Shown here piece after piece: positions 19,791-32,044 of a stretch of 64,000 bases of DNA. Positions within the stretch are counted from its first letter, which is position 1. Each line of letters opens with the position of its first letter. Source of the DNA: Thereva unica (taxonomy: Eukaryota; Arthropoda; Insecta; Diptera; Therevidae); NCBI GenBank assembly GCA_949987705.1, contig OX465281.1, forward strand, positions 30,488,942 through 30,552,941, written 5' to 3'. Position numbers and translations under genes: made by a program. Below the pieces are notes generated by a model. The model saw nothing but the letters and a program-made list of their open reading frames with translations, made no database searches and was not told the DNA's origin.

Positions 19791-22700
19791 CAAATCTTTT
19801 ATAGCCTAATCAATCACACCCAACATTGAAGGAGTATTAGAGTTGTTACAATGATAAAAACTAACTCATGATAATCGCGAAAAGTTTCACAAAAATCTTT
19901 TTCTATTGCCCAAAACTGCACATCGCCGTCATCATCATTATGTTATCAATGTCCATAATCATCCCAAATGACCAAATTAATTTTTTCTGCCTAAAAACTA
20001 TGTGACGTTTATCTCACCATTTTTTGTTATGATAGCCGCTTTGTGTCACCATTGTCCGATTTTTTTGGTCCTGTCATTGTTCAGGCGTCTCGACCTCCAA
20101 TCATCCTTAAATCGTCTTACTGTCATATCATCCTCATTCCTACAGAGATTGTGCCATAGAACGACTTTGTATATTTTTTTTTAAACAGACTTCGTGAAGA
20201 CATACTAAGTCCTAAATATCCAGTTGGAGAATCAGTACGCTTCGGTGCACCTCGAAATGATGTCTTCTGGTCCAAGGGAGAAGTTCTTAGATGGATGCTG
20301 CTTCAAAACGAGCACTTCAGTGCAATGCTTTAATGTTCTTTTTTGTGAAAGCGAAGTTCTTCCTTTAGTTAAATCCAAGTAGGGACTCGAGATCTTAAAC
20401 TTTCAGATTGATATCATCCTTGAGAGAGAGAGAGTGGGAGGAAAATCAATTATCCTCTGGCGATGATATCCATTAAGCTTAAAAAGCAATTTTTGAGGCG
20501 ATTTTTTTTATTAAATAACATGAGACTGTCACTTTTTTCTTGTCTATCAGGAGAGAGAGTGGCCTTATGAAATATGTTCGGCATTAACAAGATTGATCCG
20601 ACTACTCCCGCTTCTTTCTAATAACGAAGTAATGACCTCATCGTGTCTGGATTTAAAAACTAATTTTTCCATCAATCTATGTAATCCATCCTCAGGACAG
20701 CCAAGTATAAGAAAAATTATATCCGACGGTTTGTTCCACTTTCATATACAGCACAAGACACAGGGTGCGCGGAAGATGATGCTGCAGAACGTGCCTGGGG
20801 ATGGGAGATTCTGACGACTTCAACAATTTAATGCCGGGGTGCTTATTGTCGGGATCTCCTCGTAAAAGGGAGTCTCGCCCACACTTAACGTTTGGTTGAC
20901 TGTGTTTATCCTATTAGACCTTCAGTAAATTAAGACGGCTCCCTGCAGGAGGATGGACTGTTTATTGCCCAGCCGTTCTCATATCTATCAAATAAAGACG
21001 TGATTTATATCTTTAGTAAAGACCATGAGGTCACAGTCAATTCGCATCTGGTGGTGGTTGATGATGGCCAGCGAGATTTTCGGGCATTCCACACTAGTCT
21101 TTGGGCTCAGCATGTTTTCATCTCTCCCGCTAAGCCCATAAAAAATAATCTGATTTATAGGTCACAGCACCCAGTATAGGCCAGAAGTGCCACAAACCAG
21201 AAGCACATTTGTCTTCAATATAATCTGTGCCCGCTGGAAGGACCCTAGGACCCACATACAGGCAGCCTAATTTGTCGCAAGGTAATAACGAACGATATGA
21301 ATGGTCTATCTGTTTACTCTCTCTGTGCAAGTAAGGATTGGCCATAATCAATTATCGTTGGTCCAAAGTACTCAACACAAAATAAGCATACTTTGGTCGA
21401 TAGTTCGTTACGATCAAGTCCCCTGTCAATAGCAAATACGCCCCCATCCAGCCTCTATTGACTCCACAGAGATAATAATTAGATTTTCCGATCCGATTTG
21501 ATAATCGGATTTGGGCCCTTATTAATGACTCCCGTTTCCTGGAAGAAGCGGTAGCCGATTTCGATCCAATTATGTTTAGAGAGGCACTTTCATAAAGTGG
21601 ATGGAATTGTTACAGGAGCACACTCCTCGGGCTATTGTCTTGTGGATGCTAATACCCACGAGGATTGTTTAAGCTCATTTTAATTAGGATACACTTTAAT
21701 TTTTTAGTCGAACATACTTGGTTGCAAAATGAGTAAATAAAAGGGCTATTTAGGGATTTTCTTTATATTTTTACATCAAAGCATTTTCAGGAATATTTGG
21801 AGGTACTCCAAGGGCTTTGTTTTGTTCATATGCCACATATCGCAAACTGGAGGCTTTTAACACCTTTTGTTTTCCTGTATGCTTAAAAGAAAGTGCTAAA
21901 AACAAAAGCACCAAAATTTTAAATGAAAGAAAAGAAAGTGTTATTGTTTATCTACAAAAAGAAAGGTTTTACATGGTTTTTTGTTAAGCATTCGAATCTG
22001 TTGAAGGTTTTCATCTCTTTTTATTATTGTATTTCTATTGCTCTATTCTTTACTAACTGAACACTAAATACACAATAAATTTTCTGATTCAAATGGAAAA
22101 TAAACGAAAACATGTTTACTTTGTCAGTAAAACATGTTTACTCAGTTGCACATCAACTCTTTCAAAGGACTGTCAGGTTTCAACTGATTCAAAAGATTGA
22201 ACTGATTGCCTTTAATATGGTTATAATGGTTACTTCAATTAGAAACCTACTAAAACGATTGTAACATGATATAACAAAACATTTGATAGACGGGTGTTAC
22301 AAAGAGTGCCCAGCAGCTTAGATTCTCTTATATAACAATTTAGTTCGGGTGATGAAGTCGTTACAACTAATTACATAAACGCATAAAGAATCCAGGTGAA
22401 CCAATTTAATAATTTTATTATTTTATTTTCAAATCTTTGTTTTTCTTTGTTTTAGCAATATTCTTGCAAAATTTTATTTTTTTTGCTATTTCCAAAGGTA
22501 ATTAAAGGGTCATAAAAGGGTAATAAAACAAGAGGTAAGAAAAATCTACAGGGTGTACTGCATAACGTTACAAAGCGGCCGGCTGTGGAAAGGTTTTGAA
22601 TAGGTGAATAAAAAACCGCATGGGTGGGAGGAAATAGTAAGGATTTAGCCGCTATGGCATTTTGAATGTTTAAGTTTACATACCACCCTGCATTTTTCAT

Positions 22701-22877
22701 CCATTTTCATAAATAACGCAGCTATATACGCAGAAAACTTCCACCTATCTAAAACTGTAAAAGTAAGGTTCCATCCACCCCAAAAACTTCCATTATGGGT
22801 CGCCAAAATCAAAATTTTGGTTTCCTTCCAATAAAAGATCAACTTAAACTATCCTTTTCCAAACAATACGTAGTTAA
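19791..22877. other. No gene seen; 3.1 kb intergenic
   Basis: Short frames only, with no domain recognised. Minor features are a (GA)n run near 20423 and a repeated AAACATGTTTACT at about 22110 and 22130. Nothing supports a host exon. Confidence 0.45.
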
Positions 22878-23015
22878 CTTCTTTTTTTTCCAAAATTGGA
22901 AAGCTTGGGCAATTTCCTATGATTTTCGTAAAATGGGGATTTACGGAGCTGGATTCGAACCCGGACCTCTGGGATGGTAGCCAGACGCCTTACTCCCAAG
23001 GCTACCGAGGCCCCC
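22878..23015 (-). repeat. tRNA-derived SINE head or tRNA pseudogene (SINE1)
   Basis: On the minus strand an A-box TAGCCTTGGGAG (22993-23004) and a B-box GGGTTCGAATCC (22951-22962) have tRNA-like spacing, preceded by GGGGGCCTCGG. The D-arm is plausible, but the acceptor stem does not close, so it is not a functional tRNA. An A-rich run about 75 bp downstream (22881-22890) could be the tail. The head is shared with 38266-38341. Its 5' end directly abuts LINE A1. Confidence 0.65.
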
Positions 23016-23742
23016 ATTGCGGCCGAACGGCTAACAAGGATCTCGAAAGGTGTTGGCACCGTTTTTTCACTTCTACCAAATCCCGAAAAGAGTGACTGCA
23101 GGTGTACCTTGCAGATCAGTTAGCAAGTCCTAATTCCCCTCCGCGCGGTGGGCCCTATGGTACTTCTTCGGAAGGAGCTGACGGCAAACGGTCGAATGAC
23201 GAGTTTTCTTCGTCATAAAAAAGAATTTTAAGTCAGTTGGGCTAAGGGTTAGCATACTGATCCCATAAAAATACCATTGATACTAATCGACAAACAATGC
23301 CTCGAAACCGGCGAGACAATGCGACGACGACCTTTGTTTTTTGAACAAGGACACGAATCGGATCATAGAATGTGAGAGCACTGCTTGCTGATGGGAGGAT
23401 AGATGAAGTCGCCAACCAGATGAACCACTATAAAATCAAGGTCATGGGACTGGACCATATAGCTCGATGCAGGGGAAAATATCTGCCCAAACGGCGAGTC
23501 CTTCTTATATTCTGGGAGAAACGAGACTGGAAGCTGAAAGAGTGGCGTTGGCATAATACTCACCAAAGAAGTCAGGTGCAGCCTCATTAGCTGATCACCA
23601 GTTTCTGGTGGGATTATTACCGTGCGCCTGCGCACCAGACTAAGAAGCTACGGTAGCCCAATGCTCCAACTGAACACGCACGCAAAAAATGTCAACAAAG
23701 ACGAGTTCTATATGCGACTGAATGAGGTTTTTCGCTCTATTC

Positions 23743-26700
23743 TTATTTACTTTACTTATTTTTTTTTTTATATTACTTATGCATTTTTATTTTTATTTTA
23801 TTCTAATGTTGGAATATTGTTACATGTTTTTAGCTTTTCCATTTTCAACCGTGCCTCGTCCTGAACACGCTTTATTACCCCGCTTCAGTGACTTCGGTTA
23901 TGGTTACTTATTCGTTATGAACAAGATTAGAACCATGCTCAACATTTTCCAAAGCAGAGCCCAAGGTTTGAATTTTTGCCACATCAACGCGCGTAGCTTA
24001 CGTAACAAAATAGATGAATTGCGAGAAATTTTTCGCGAATCCGACATTCACGTCATTCTGGTGTCCGAAGCCTCATTACGCGATCATGTCCCCTCGAAAC
24101 TCGTGTCATTAGATGGCTACAATCTATTCAGAAACGACCGAAAAAATCATTCTGGCGGTGGAGTAGCGATATACGTTAAGAATAACCTAAGGTCTCTCAA
24201 AGTTAAAGAATCCGTATCTAATGCTTTGGAGTTCCTTAGTGTTGAAGTTAGCTGTGGTAAAAGCAAATGTCTCACCACTGTTGTTTACTGCCCTCCTCGA
24301 ATTTTCTCGCTCCCTGAAGCTAGTGAATTGGAGGAATGGATGTCTGTAGCTACACATAACTTTGAGAATGTCGCAATTGGGGGAGATTTTAACGTGAACA
24401 TTTTAGCCAATAATGCGCTCTCTAGAAACTTCCTTAATTTCTTCAAAACGTTTGACTTGAAACCAGTTAACCAACTTCCGACGTATCTAAATACTAATAA
24501 TCCATCGTTGCTGGATATCTTTTTCGTGTCGAACGTAGGAAATGTTTTGTTTCATAATCAGATTAGCCCACCTAGTTATCTCGATCATGATATCCTGTAT
24601 CTTTCCTTAAAATTCACAGTTAGAAAGACTCAGCAGAAATTGTTTTCCTTTCGCGATTACAAGTCCATCGATATCCCAGCACTATTTCAAGAATGTTCCT
24701 CACTACCTTGGGACCGAATTTACCGCCTTCCTGACATAGACAACCAATTAGAGCACTTCTGTTCGCTGATTTATCATCTGCATGAAACCTTTGCCCCAGT
24801 TAAAACGAGAAGCATGTCTTCCTCTACCTCACCCTGGTTCTCCATTCAAATAAGCCGACTTATGTATATCCGAGAGAGAATTTTTGTTCAGAAGATATAA
24901 GAAAAACAAAACTGCTGTGAATTTAATAGCATACAAAAATGTTAGGAATTTAGTAACTTTAACCATCCGCAAAGCGAAGGCGCAGTTCCTTTCGTCTAAG
25001 CTTAGCCCTGCTTTGCCTGCAAAGAAACTTTGGAGAAATATAAAACTACTCGGCATTCACGGTAGTGAAGATGAAACTCAGATCAGCCTTAGCGCTGATG
25101 AATTAAATAAATTTTTTGTTGCCGCATCTAACCTACATACATATATAAAGATCCCCATTGCTCAAGACCAACTGACAGTGCTACTGATTTATTCAGCTTT
25201 CGCAATGTAGCTCACGCGGAAGTCCACAAAGCTTTCTACTCCATCAAATCTGATTCAGTTGGTCCAGACAATCTTCCACCGGTCTTTCTAAAGCTAATTT
25301 TTCCTGTGATCCTCCCCTATATTACTCATATTTTCAATAGCTGCCTGACAAAATCATACTTTCCGCTTCAGTGGAAAAAAGCAAAAGTAATCGCACTTCC
25401 TAAATGCAAATCCCCGAAAGGCCCCGCTGACTATCGTCCTATAAGCATATTATGTTTCTTAGGCAAAGTACTGGAAAAACTAATGTCTTGGCAAATCGAG
25501 GGGCACTGTGAAACATGGTCTCTGTTATCGCATGCACAGTCTGGTTTCCGCAAAGGGAGTAGTTGTGAAACTGCACTGCTGAAGGTGACCACCGACCTGC
25601 GGATGGCTCTTGATTCTAATGACATTGCTTTTCTTGTGCTTCTTGATTTCAGCAAAGCTTTTGACAGTGTTAGTCACAAGCTTCTAGAAATGAAGCTAAT
25701 AGACCACATGCGGTTTTCATCTTCAGCTGTGTCTCTAATTCGGGAATACTTACATAATCGATCTCAAAAAGTTTGGCTACAAAATTCAATTTCGGATGCT
25801 TTACCAATCACGCTCGGTGTTCCGCAAGGTTCCATATTAGGGCCGTTGCTCTTCAGCATGTACATAAACGATCTCAGCAGTATCGTGAGGAATTGTAAAC
25901 TGCACATGTATGCAGATGATGTCCAAATTTACTTAAATAGTCCCATTGGATTGGTAGAGAACTGTGTGCATAACATTAATGCCGATTTGGAGCGTATCTA
26001 TCAATGGTCTTTATCCAACCACTTACTGCTTAATGCTTCTAAATCCTGTTGCATTCCAATGTATAGAAATCAGTTAGACACTTCTTTCCTTCCACCTATC
26101 ATTCTCATGAATACGTTCTTACCCTACCAACTTCGAGTCAAAAATCTAGGTGTCCATCTGAACTCACAGTTAACCTGCTGTGATCAGGTGTCTCATACCC
26201 TATCTAAAGTATATGGTATTTTGCGGCGCCTGTGGCTGTACGCTTCCGTTCTGCCCCTAGGAACTCGTTCAAAGTTAATTAAAACTCTAATTTTACCGCA
26301 CTTCACGTACGCTAGCTTGATCTTTCCTTCTCTCGACGCATCATGCCATGATAAACTCAATGTAGGCTTCAATGACTGTACTAGGTTTGTTTACAATCTT
26401 CGCAGATCTGACCATATAAGTCGATATCGTACTTCCGTTCTGGGGTGCACACTTGAAGTGTACTATTCGCTCAAGGCAATGACATTCATTTATAAACTCT
26501 TGCACTCCGACCGTCCATCATACCTCCATGAATATCTTCGATTTGGTCGTACGACTAGAAGAATAATATTTATCCTTCCTAGATTCTCCCACTTAGTTGC
26601 GCAGAGATCTTTTTTTGTTCATTCTACCCAGTTATGGAACAGTTTACCCGCCGATATACAGAATGCGGGGTCATTAAATGTGTTCAGGAAACGTATCTTC

Positions 26701-26915
26701 AGCCACTTTACTAGTTAACAATATTCCTTCAGCTCATTTATTTATTTTGCACTTATATTAGTTTGTTTTTCATTCTCCCTTACTTTTATACATTTCACAA
26801 TTGTTTCGTTTTGTTTTTAATTTGTTTAAATTGCCATATTCTTAAGTACATACGCTTTTAGCGGTAAAAGATAATGTAATCTTGATGTACTAAAATTAAA
26901 ATAAATAAATATAAA
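23743..26915 (+). mobile_element. LINE B, Jockey/CR1-group, almost intact
   Basis: About 3.17 kb inserted in A1 with a 5-bp duplication TATTC (23738-23742 and 26916-26920). The uninterrupted A text in copy A2 (44628-44650) confirms the site. It comprises an AT-rich 5' leader, one endonuclease-RT ORF and a 3' UTR ending in TAAAATTAAAATAAATAAAT. A GTACAT/ATGTAC stem lies near 26847-26890. No ORF1 is present; it may be 5'-truncated. Confidence 0.9.
23915..26718 (+). pseudogene. LINE B endonuclease-reverse transcriptase ORF
   Basis: The start is probably MNKIRTMLNIF at about 23917; the open frame extends upstream only into leader and host sequence. Endonuclease: FCHINARSLRNKIDELREI, LVSEASL, GGGVAIYVKNN, IGGDFNVNIL and [94 protein letters not shown] (catalytic YADD, 25909-25920) and KNLGVHLNSQLT. 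C-terminal: SLPADIQNAGSLNVFRKRIF. Only two compensating frameshifts (near 24890 and 25195) break about 930 codons, so this is the youngest-looking LINE here. Confidence 0.9.
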
Positions 26916-27659
26916 TATTCCAAGGGGAGATATCATTACATTAATGGGCGACTTAAACGAACAGATCGGCCGAGACAACACTAGCCTTGAACACACGATT
27001 GGAAATAAAGGCCTAAGCCAAGTTACCAATAACAATGGTAACCTTTTCGTTGATTTTTGTAGTTCCAACAAGGAGACCTTGGTATCGCCCGATGGTAAAG
27101 TGAGAAATCAGATAGATCACGTGACCGTCAGCCGAAATAGAGAACTATCATGGAGGATGTCAGGAGCTTGGTTCTAATTGACAGCAGCGGAAACGAGCAT
27201 CGGTTATGTCCAAAGAAACCAGCAACACTGGCAAAAAATAGAATGCAGAAGGGCCCAAAAAAATAACGTGAGCTCTACCAATGACCAGGGCAAACGTCAT
27301 CACATTGTATTGTATAAAAGGCGACAGATAAACGAGCTCACAGAAAACGGAAAACGCGCCAACACAGGCAACAGTAAGGCGCAGGTGAAAAAACAATAAT
27401 AATGCAAGCCAATCCTGAGAAAAAGCTAGGAACTCCTGTACCTTTTTGGAGGATTGGACGGAAGGTATCATCGTCAAAACACCAAAAAGGGGGACCTAAC
27501 AGTATGCGACAACTGGAGAGGCATATGTCTATTAACTAATGTGGATAAAATCCTGTCCAACAAATTATTATCAAGGATAAGAGAGGCAGTAGACAGAACG
27601 CTTAGAAGGCATCAGGCTGGATTCAGAAAGGGCCGCTCATGCATTAGCCCAGTCACTTT

Positions 27660-28190
27660 ATACATGAATCTCTAAAAAAATGTAACGAGATTTTTCAGCG
27701 GGATTCTCTTTATTTTGGGCTCACAAATAATTTCCCAAAAGTCCATAAAGCCAACTGACCGGCCAGTCAAGTTATGGAGGGTCAAAGGTCACGAAAATAA
27801 TTTTTCTCGAATATCTCATAAATTATCGGCGTTATGTAATTTTTGGCTAAGTAAAGATTGTTCATGAGATAACTCTACAGAAAAATGTCGTATATGAAAC
27901 TTACGTAGAACCAATGGTTTTTGAGATATGGGGCTGAAATCTCGGGCATCGCGCTGCATTAGTTTCCGCACCACCTTCGAAGTACAATGCAAGAAACGTT
28001 TTTACATGGTATTCGCAGTAGTCCATAGGTTACAAGGTATGAAATAATTTTGTTGATTATCTCCACTTCTTTCAGGTTGTCATCATCATCAACACTCATC
28101 CCAGAGGAAAATAACGAAATAGGGTCGGCGTCATCATCGTCCAGATCAGGTTCAATCCCCGGACATCCAATTGAGACACGGCGGCGGGCC
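27660..28190. other. Unidentified insert inside LINE A1
   Basis: Replaces the RT palm and thumb of A1. AT-rich text with TATCTCATAAATTATCGG and TTTTGAGATATGGGGC resembles repeat K in style but does not align clearly. 28060-28195 has a Ser/Asp/Glu-rich frame (SSSTLIPEENNEIGS) with no recognised domain. Confidence 0.4.
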
Positions 28191-28679
28191 CCGACAAGAG
28201 CTAAGGAAATGGAATTGGATTGGCCACATCTTGCGACGCTAAACAGGCCCTTGACTGGAATCCGCAATGATCCCGTCGAGTTGGAAGACCTAGAACAATG
28301 TGGAGGAGAACCCTACTATTAGAGGCTGCAACGACTGGGAGATTCTGGTCAGAGCTGAGAGCTGTCGCGCAAAACAGAGTCCATTGGAGGGCAACTGTTT
28401 CCGCCCTATGTCCCATGAGGGATTAAAGGAACATAAAGAAAGAAGGAAGAATCCCGAGAGCATTATCAGCAAAACAACAAGAGAACCAACGAAATATAAC
28501 GTTTGAAGCTTGAGTTCTTGTATGAACTGATGTTCATACAAAAAGGATATTCAGTTTTTCCTGAATTTCTAATTTTCCAGGCAACATTCAAATTGTTCTT
28601 TCCCTAGAAACCTTATTCGGACCGCTACGAATATTTAAAAAAAAAATAGCCAAAACAGTCCAGCCACTTCATTTTTATT

Positions 28680-29200
28680 TATATAGATAGAACAGATACC
28701 AATACCGATCCCTGCGAGACCCCGGCAAAGATAAGTTTGGGTGCGGATTTGGCGCCATCTAGTATTACTTTAATTGAATGGCCGGAAACGAAACACTCAG
28801 TTCAGTTCTGTATAACTGAGTCAGCGTCCATATGTTTGAGTTCAGCTAAAGCTGTTGGACGCTTGATGGTAGGACGCATCGTGTGATTGATGCTCGAACT
28901 ACAAACGTCCAATGTCAAGCATCCAACATTCATATTTGAACACATTCGGGCTGATATCGGTATTGACCCAAACGTTGGGAGCCAACATTTGAATGACACG
29001 TTCACCGCATCGTGTAGAGCCGGCTTAAGCGATGTGCCACATACTCGACCGAAAGCCCTTGAGAATGGAGAGAATAGAAGTAATTGTTATTGAACGGTAG
29101 TTAGAAGAGTTGTTGGAGTCACCTTTTTTAATTAACGATTGAACATGTGTATGTTTCCAAGAGTCTGGATAGACTTGGTAAATCTAGATATCTATAACTC
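28680..29200 (-). pseudogene. LINE D reverse transcriptase fragment (D4)
   Basis: Minus translation shows YPDSWKHTHVQSLIKKGDS, NYRSITITSILS, ALAELKHMDADSVIQN and SIKVILDGAKSAPKLIFAGV. These match, in order, YPDSWKLAHVQPIPKKGDS, DYRPIAITSILS, LLAKLKAIGVDS and SIKVVLDVVKSASHPISAGV of D1. About 170 bp of unrelated sequence (28870-29040), containing a GCATCGTGTAGAGC motif, interrupts it and may be a MITE. Confidence 0.8.
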
Positions 29201-29234
29201 ACTTATGTATTTATTTTAACCAGCCTCTCTCCAA

Positions 29235-29390
29235 TAGTGATGAGCAAAAATGGCCTTGTTCTTGGAGTCTTGTCCTGTTCTTGCACATTTAGTTATGGTT
29301 GCAAGAACAAGAACAAGACAGACTGAGCAAGAACAAGACAAGACCAAGACTATATTAGTCTTCTCTTGTTCTTGCGCTTGCTCATCACTA
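29235..29390. mobile_element. hAT-type MITE H, single unit (H1)
   Basis: The 156-bp element begins TAGTGATGAGCAA and ends with its inverse TTGCTCATCACTA. A perfect 8-bp duplication CTCTCCAA flanks it (29227-29234 and 29391-29398). The interior is largely CAAGAACAAGAC-type low-complexity repeats that can pair with each other. Related units form the array at 35223-35602. Confidence 0.95.
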
Positions 29391-29398
29391 CTCTCCAA

Positions 29399-29808
29399 CG
29401 GTCCCGATTTTGAGCCGATACCATCTAGTTTGGCATATCTAAGCCCTGTTTTTCTGGTCTGGGTCTCCCTCGCTATCACACCCCATAGATCTTACCGCTG
29501 GAATTGGGTAAACGTCTCGATAAACTCAGTTGAAAAAAAAAATAAACACCGAGTATCAAAAAATGTTCTTTCAGTCTTGATTTACCTTTGACTGCGATGA
29601 CTATTAGCCGGAATGAGAGTGTAAACCCGTGTCTATCAATATCATGAAATTATACCTACTACGCAACATAGTTTAAATTTTCTATTACTCTGTACTTTTT
29701 ATTGTTCGTTATATATTCATGCTCTTTCCCGGTTAAATGCTGTTCCTTCGTTGTCGACTGTCGCTTCTTGTTGGTGTTTATTGTTTCGTCTTGTTGATCT
29801 GTTATTAA
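29399..29808. other. No gene seen; probable 5' leader of LINE F
   Basis: The last 150 bp are T-rich and may be the untranslated leader of LINE F. Nothing else recognised. Confidence 0.35.
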
Positions 29809-32040
29809 ATGTCATATAATTTTAGTTGCGAGGACGGGGTGAGAACATTAGTAAAAATTTTTAGCTCGATATGCACAGGTTTTAATACCTGTCTTCTAAA
29901 TTCGCGAAGCATTCGTCCGAAAATTGGTGAACTGAACGAAATCTTCATAAATTTTGGTGTGCACGCTATATTTATATGTGAAAGTTGGTTTAACTCTTTT
30001 ATTCCTTCCTCCATCGTATCCATTGGCGGTTACAAATTATTCCGTAATGATAGGCAAGGGCGCGTCGGCGGGAGAGTTGCTATATACTTACGTGAAAACA
30101 TAATGTCTAAAATTGTCGGATTCTCTAAGCAACCGGGAATTGAATTTCTATGTGTTGAAATTTCTAATGGTACTGATAAACTCCTTCTTGTCTGCGTTTA
30201 CTCTCCTCCGGGCCTGTTTAACCCTCCTGCTAATGCTCACGAACTTGTCGAATGTCTTGAGCACCTCTCCAGTGTGTATAAAAACATATTGGTTGGAGGT
30301 GACTAATTAATGTTAATCTTTTGAAACAGTCAACCTTACAAAGCTCATTTCGGTACACCATGCATTCTCTTGGTTTGGAGGTAATTAACGTGCTCCCCAC
30401 ATATTTTAATTGTAGAATACCCTCTTTGCTTGATATGTTTTTAACAAACGACACTAGCTCTATTCTTTTTCGAAACCAAATCTCTCCACCTAGTTATTTG
30501 GATCATGATATTATATTCGCATGCTATAGCTTTAATGTCGATCCTCCTTCTATGAAAACAATTACTTATCGTGACTTCTCTAATATTGATCAGGAACTTC
30601 TTAGCCAAATATGTCTTTACCTACCCTGGACCAATATCTTCACATTGGCTGAGGTAGATGAAAAAACAGAGATATTTCTTGATCTTTACGATGAATTTGT
30701 GCCCCTAAGAAGTAAATCTTTATCAGCTAAATCTAAACCTTGGTTCACTGCGGAAATTAAATCGCTTATTATTGAAAGGGAGTTCGTCTATCGTTGGTCC
30801 ATAAAAGTAAAAACTGATACAGCAAAAAGATCTTTTAAACGCCTTCGTAATTTGATTGTAGCAAAAATTAAAGAAGCCAAACGCGATTTTTACTCCCGAA
30901 AGCTTGACCCATCCCAATCCGTGAAAACTGTATGGAAAAATCTGCGCATTTTGGGTGTCCACTCTAAAAATGAAGCTGCTGCTAGCAACCTAAGTCCCGA
31001 GAGTCTTAATCAATACTTTATATCCAACCAAGCAGCTGAGCAGGTTACAACCTCTTTTATAGATTCATCTGATGGCTTCAGCTTTCGTTGCGTTGATTCT
31101 CTTGAAGTTATCTCTGCTTTAAATTCAATCAATATTTCACCACGATTTCTAAAAATGATAATTCCATGTTTGCTGCCTACTCTAACACACATTTTTAACT
31201 CGTGCCTTACGGTATCGAAATTTCCCACTTTGTGGAAGCATGCATTGATTACTCCCATACCCAAGTGCCCCTCTCCTACTATTCCATCTGATTTTCGGCC
31301 TATTAGTATTCTTCCCTTCCTAGCAAAGGTCTTTGAAAAACTGATTGCAACTCAAATACTTGAGTACTGTGAACGACTCCAAGTTATAAATGTATGGCAA
31401 TCTGGCTTCCGCAAACATCACAGCTGCGAAACTGCACTTCTTAAAGTCACAAATGATATTCGCAACTCTCTTGATGAACATCACATTTGTTGTATGTTGC
31501 TACATGATTTTTCGAAAGCTTTCGATAACGTCAATCACTCTTTGCTCTTGCAAAAACTCTCCTCGCAAGTATCTTTTTCTTCAACTGCTCTTAAACTTCT
31601 GCATAGCTTTTTAACAAAAGGTTAAACTCGGCGACTCTAGTTCCTCCAATTCTTTACTTAACTCTGGAGTTCCTCAAGGTTCTATTCTTGGCCCACTTCT
31701 GTTCAGTGTTTTTATTAATGATCTTCCTCTAGTAATAAAGCACTCTAAGATTCATATGTATGCAGATGATGTGCAGCTTTATTTCTCTTCGCCAAAAGAT
31801 CAAATCCATAATTGTGTGGAGAAGATCTCGGCAGATTTGCACAATGTCTCAAGCTGGTCAGCACTGAACTTGCTACAGCTAAACCCATCGAAGTCTCATT
31901 GTATTTTCTTCTCACACTCTTCCATCTCTCAAACTGACCTTCCAGTAATTTTCTTAAATGGAGTTCCTCTCGTTCGCGTTTGTAAAGTAAGAAATCTAGG
32001 GATTGTTCTGAATAGTAGTATGACCTGCTGCGACAGAATT
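29809..32040 (+). pseudogene. LINE F, B-related endonuclease-RT, 3'-truncated
   Basis: Endonuclease: LLNSRSIRPKIGELNEIF, ICESWFNSF, KLFRNDRQGR and ILVGGD, followed by a frameshift in the GDFN motif (30300). Then SYLDHDIIFA and the RT motifs [63 protein letters not shown] and [10 protein letters not shown] (31756-31785). Similarity to B ends abruptly at 32040, where B continues for about 550 bp of ORF plus 3' UTR. Three frames are used, so it is dead. Loss of the 3' end is unusual for a LINE and points to a later deletion. Confidence 0.9.
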
Positions 32041-32044
32041 TGAA

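Larger units (their letters stand above)
23018..28440 (+). mobile_element. LINE A1, interrupted by LINE B and later sequence
   Basis: The 5' UTR (CCGAACGGCTAACAA onward) matches A2 from 43902. The endonuclease start (GMRRR to YKIKVMGL) runs to 23742, where LINE B is inserted. It resumes at 26921 with MGDLNEQIGRDNT and DHVTVSRNRE, then continues with internal deletions near 27175 and 27395 to an RT piece QAGFRKGRS (27610-27645). The C-terminal end (NWIGHILRR-like, PRTMWRRT-like, ALCPMRD-like) is at 28196-28425. The GAAAGAAGGAAG tail ends near 28440. Stops and deletions make it dead. Confidence 0.85.

Noticed and set aside
22920..23015. Functional tRNA gene
   Set aside because: A and B boxes are present, but the acceptor and anticodon stems do not fold.
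27780..27920. Third copy of repeat K
   Set aside because: Similar phrases (TATCTCATAAATTA, GAAACTTACG) but no continuous alignment by eye.
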